DNA of 5,638 nt from Acinetobacter sp. (GTDB lineage Bacteria > Pseudomonadota > Gammaproteobacteria > Pseudomonadales > Moraxellaceae). Of this stretch, positions 4,719-5,638 are shown piece by piece. The stretch covers positions 1-5,638 of the forward strand of contig JASLJB010000342.1 in NCBI GenBank assembly GCA_030152605.1, written 5' to 3'. The notes beneath the pieces were generated by a model. The model was not told the origin of the DNA and did not search any database. It saw only the letters and a list, made by a program, of their open reading frames with translations. The position numbers and the translations under genes were made by a program. Positions within the stretch are counted from its first letter, which is position 1. Every line of letters starts with the position of its first letter.

Positions 4719-5638
4719 ATGCATTCATTTGATGATTATTACTATTTTTATCTGGTCGTGAAATATGGCGGCTATAGTGCAGCAAGCGAAGCCACAAATA
4801 TCACCAAGTCAAAACTCAGCCGTAGGATTCTCGCCCTAGAAGCAAAGTTTAATGTCACACTGATTCAACGTTCTACCCGACACTTTAAGGTCACAGCACT
4901 CGGACAGCAGTTTTATGCTGAATGTCTCAAAATCATGACCCAAATCGAATGTGCCCAAAATGTCTTGCTCGAACAACGCAGTGAGCCCCAAGGTTTAATC
5001 CGTATCAGCTGTCCAACGGTCATGATGCATTTTCAAATTCGACAGTTGCTGAATAACTTCCTCAAACAATACCCCAAAGTCGAGATTGAGCTAGAACTCA
5101 CCAGTCGACGTGTTGATCTGATCCATGATGAAATTGATCTTGCGATTCGAACCAACTTTGAGCCCAATCCAGATTCCAATCTCATCGTCCGCGATGTGAT
5201 CAAGACTACGCACTGTCTGGTTGCGAGTCCCCAGCTTTTTAAGGCAGAGATCCCAAATCAAGTGGCTGACTTAGCGCAGTATCCAAGTATCGTACTCGGC
5301 ACAGAAAACACCCAACATGCTTGGCAACTCTATCACCCACAACAAGCGCAACAACTGCAACTACACTTAAACCCACGCATCAAATGCAATGACTTAGCAG
5401 GTGTCTACTATGCTGCCAAAGATGGCTTGGGCATTGCCGATTTGCCTTATCTTACTGTAGAAGCGGACATTAAACGTGGGGAGTTGATTCATCTCCTACC
5501 AGAATGGCAGTCCAATCTCGGCACAGTGCAGTTGGTTTATGCCTCACGAAAAGGGCAACGTTTGGTGATGCAGAAGTTAATTGATGCTTTGATCGAAGGA
5601 CTGCGTGATTTAGCTCAGCAACATCAAGGTTATGTGAC
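4719..5638 (+). CDS. LysR family transcriptional regulator (3' end cut by window)
   Basis: The visible 306 codons cover almost a full LysR-type regulator; the frame is open at the window end and probably lacks only a few residues. Residues 3-61 form the winged helix-turn-helix, with the recognition region around TNITKSKLSRRILALE (26-41) and the wing LIQRSTRHFKVTALG (48-62). A linker helix follows to about 90, then the periplasmic-binding-protein-like effector domain, starting GLIRISCPT (92-100) and including DLAIRTN (140-146) and DGLGIADLPYL (235-245). This resembles the CrgA/DhcR-like subgroup. The start at 4719 (MHSFDDYYYF) fits the family and has GGA about 6 nt upstream. The frame is open to an ATG at 4656, where GGAG abuts the codon, and a GTG at 4662 has better spacing, so up to 21 extra residues cannot be excluded. 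Weak boxes TGGAGA (4651-4656) and TAAACT (4675-4680), 18 nt apart, could be its promoter and would favour 4719. It probably controls the hydrolase and pirin genes; the effector is unknown. Confidence 0.92.
   Translation, partial: MHSFDDYYYFYLVVKYGGYSAASEATNITKSKLSRRILALEAKFNVTLIQRSTRHFKVTALGQQFYAECLKIMTQIECAQNVLLEQRSEPQGLIRISCPTVMMHFQIRQLLNNFLKQYPKVEIELELTSRRVDLIHDEIDLAIRTNFEPNPDSNLIVRDVIKTTHCLVASPQLFKAEIPNQVADLAQYPSIVLGTENTQHAWQLYHPQQAQQLQLHLNPRIKCNDLAGVYYAAKDGLGIADLPYLTVEADIKRGELIHLLPEWQSNLGTVQLVYASRKGQRLVMQKLIDALIEGLRDLAQQHQGYV

Overview
The window looks like chromosomal DNA from a gammaproteobacterium, most likely Acinetobacter or a close relative. This is inferred from the moderately AT-rich composition, the glutamine-rich proteins, and the resemblance of the LysR-type protein and the pirin/YcaC/LysR neighbourhood to Acinetobacter genes as I remember them. 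No database search was possible. I see no mobile element, CRISPR array, tRNA or rRNA.

Left half (1-2500, minus strand). An FAD-dependent amine-oxidase-like oxidoreductase (973-2271) is followed about 105 nt downstream by a class I SAM-dependent methyltransferase (34-867). They may be co-transcribed, although the gap also holds a plausible promoter for the second gene. Their substrates cannot be read from the sequence. A plausible promoter for the oxidoreductase at 2421-2449 carries a 13-bp inverted repeat between its -35 and -10 boxes.

Middle (2272-2747). This non-coding stretch of about 475 nt contains the oxidoreductase promoter, a very AT-rich segment, and a plus-strand set of signals: promoter-like boxes at 2528-2556, a small hairpin, and a stem-loop with a T-run ending at 2670. 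No plus-strand gene explains these, so they could define a small RNA of about 108 nt.

Right half (2748-5638). A pirin-family cupin gene (minus) is divergent from a YcaC-like isochorismatase-superfamily hydrolase gene (plus). The spacer of about 300 nt carries several inverted repeats, including a cluster with LysR-type T-N11-A geometry. A very strong intrinsic terminator follows the hydrolase gene. A LysR-family regulator then reads in the same direction and is cut by the window edge just short of its C-terminus. The simplest reading is a small regulon in which the LysR protein controls the divergent pirin and hydrolase genes. I found no clearly new system; the possible small RNA and the LysR operator cluster are the most checkable unexplained signals.
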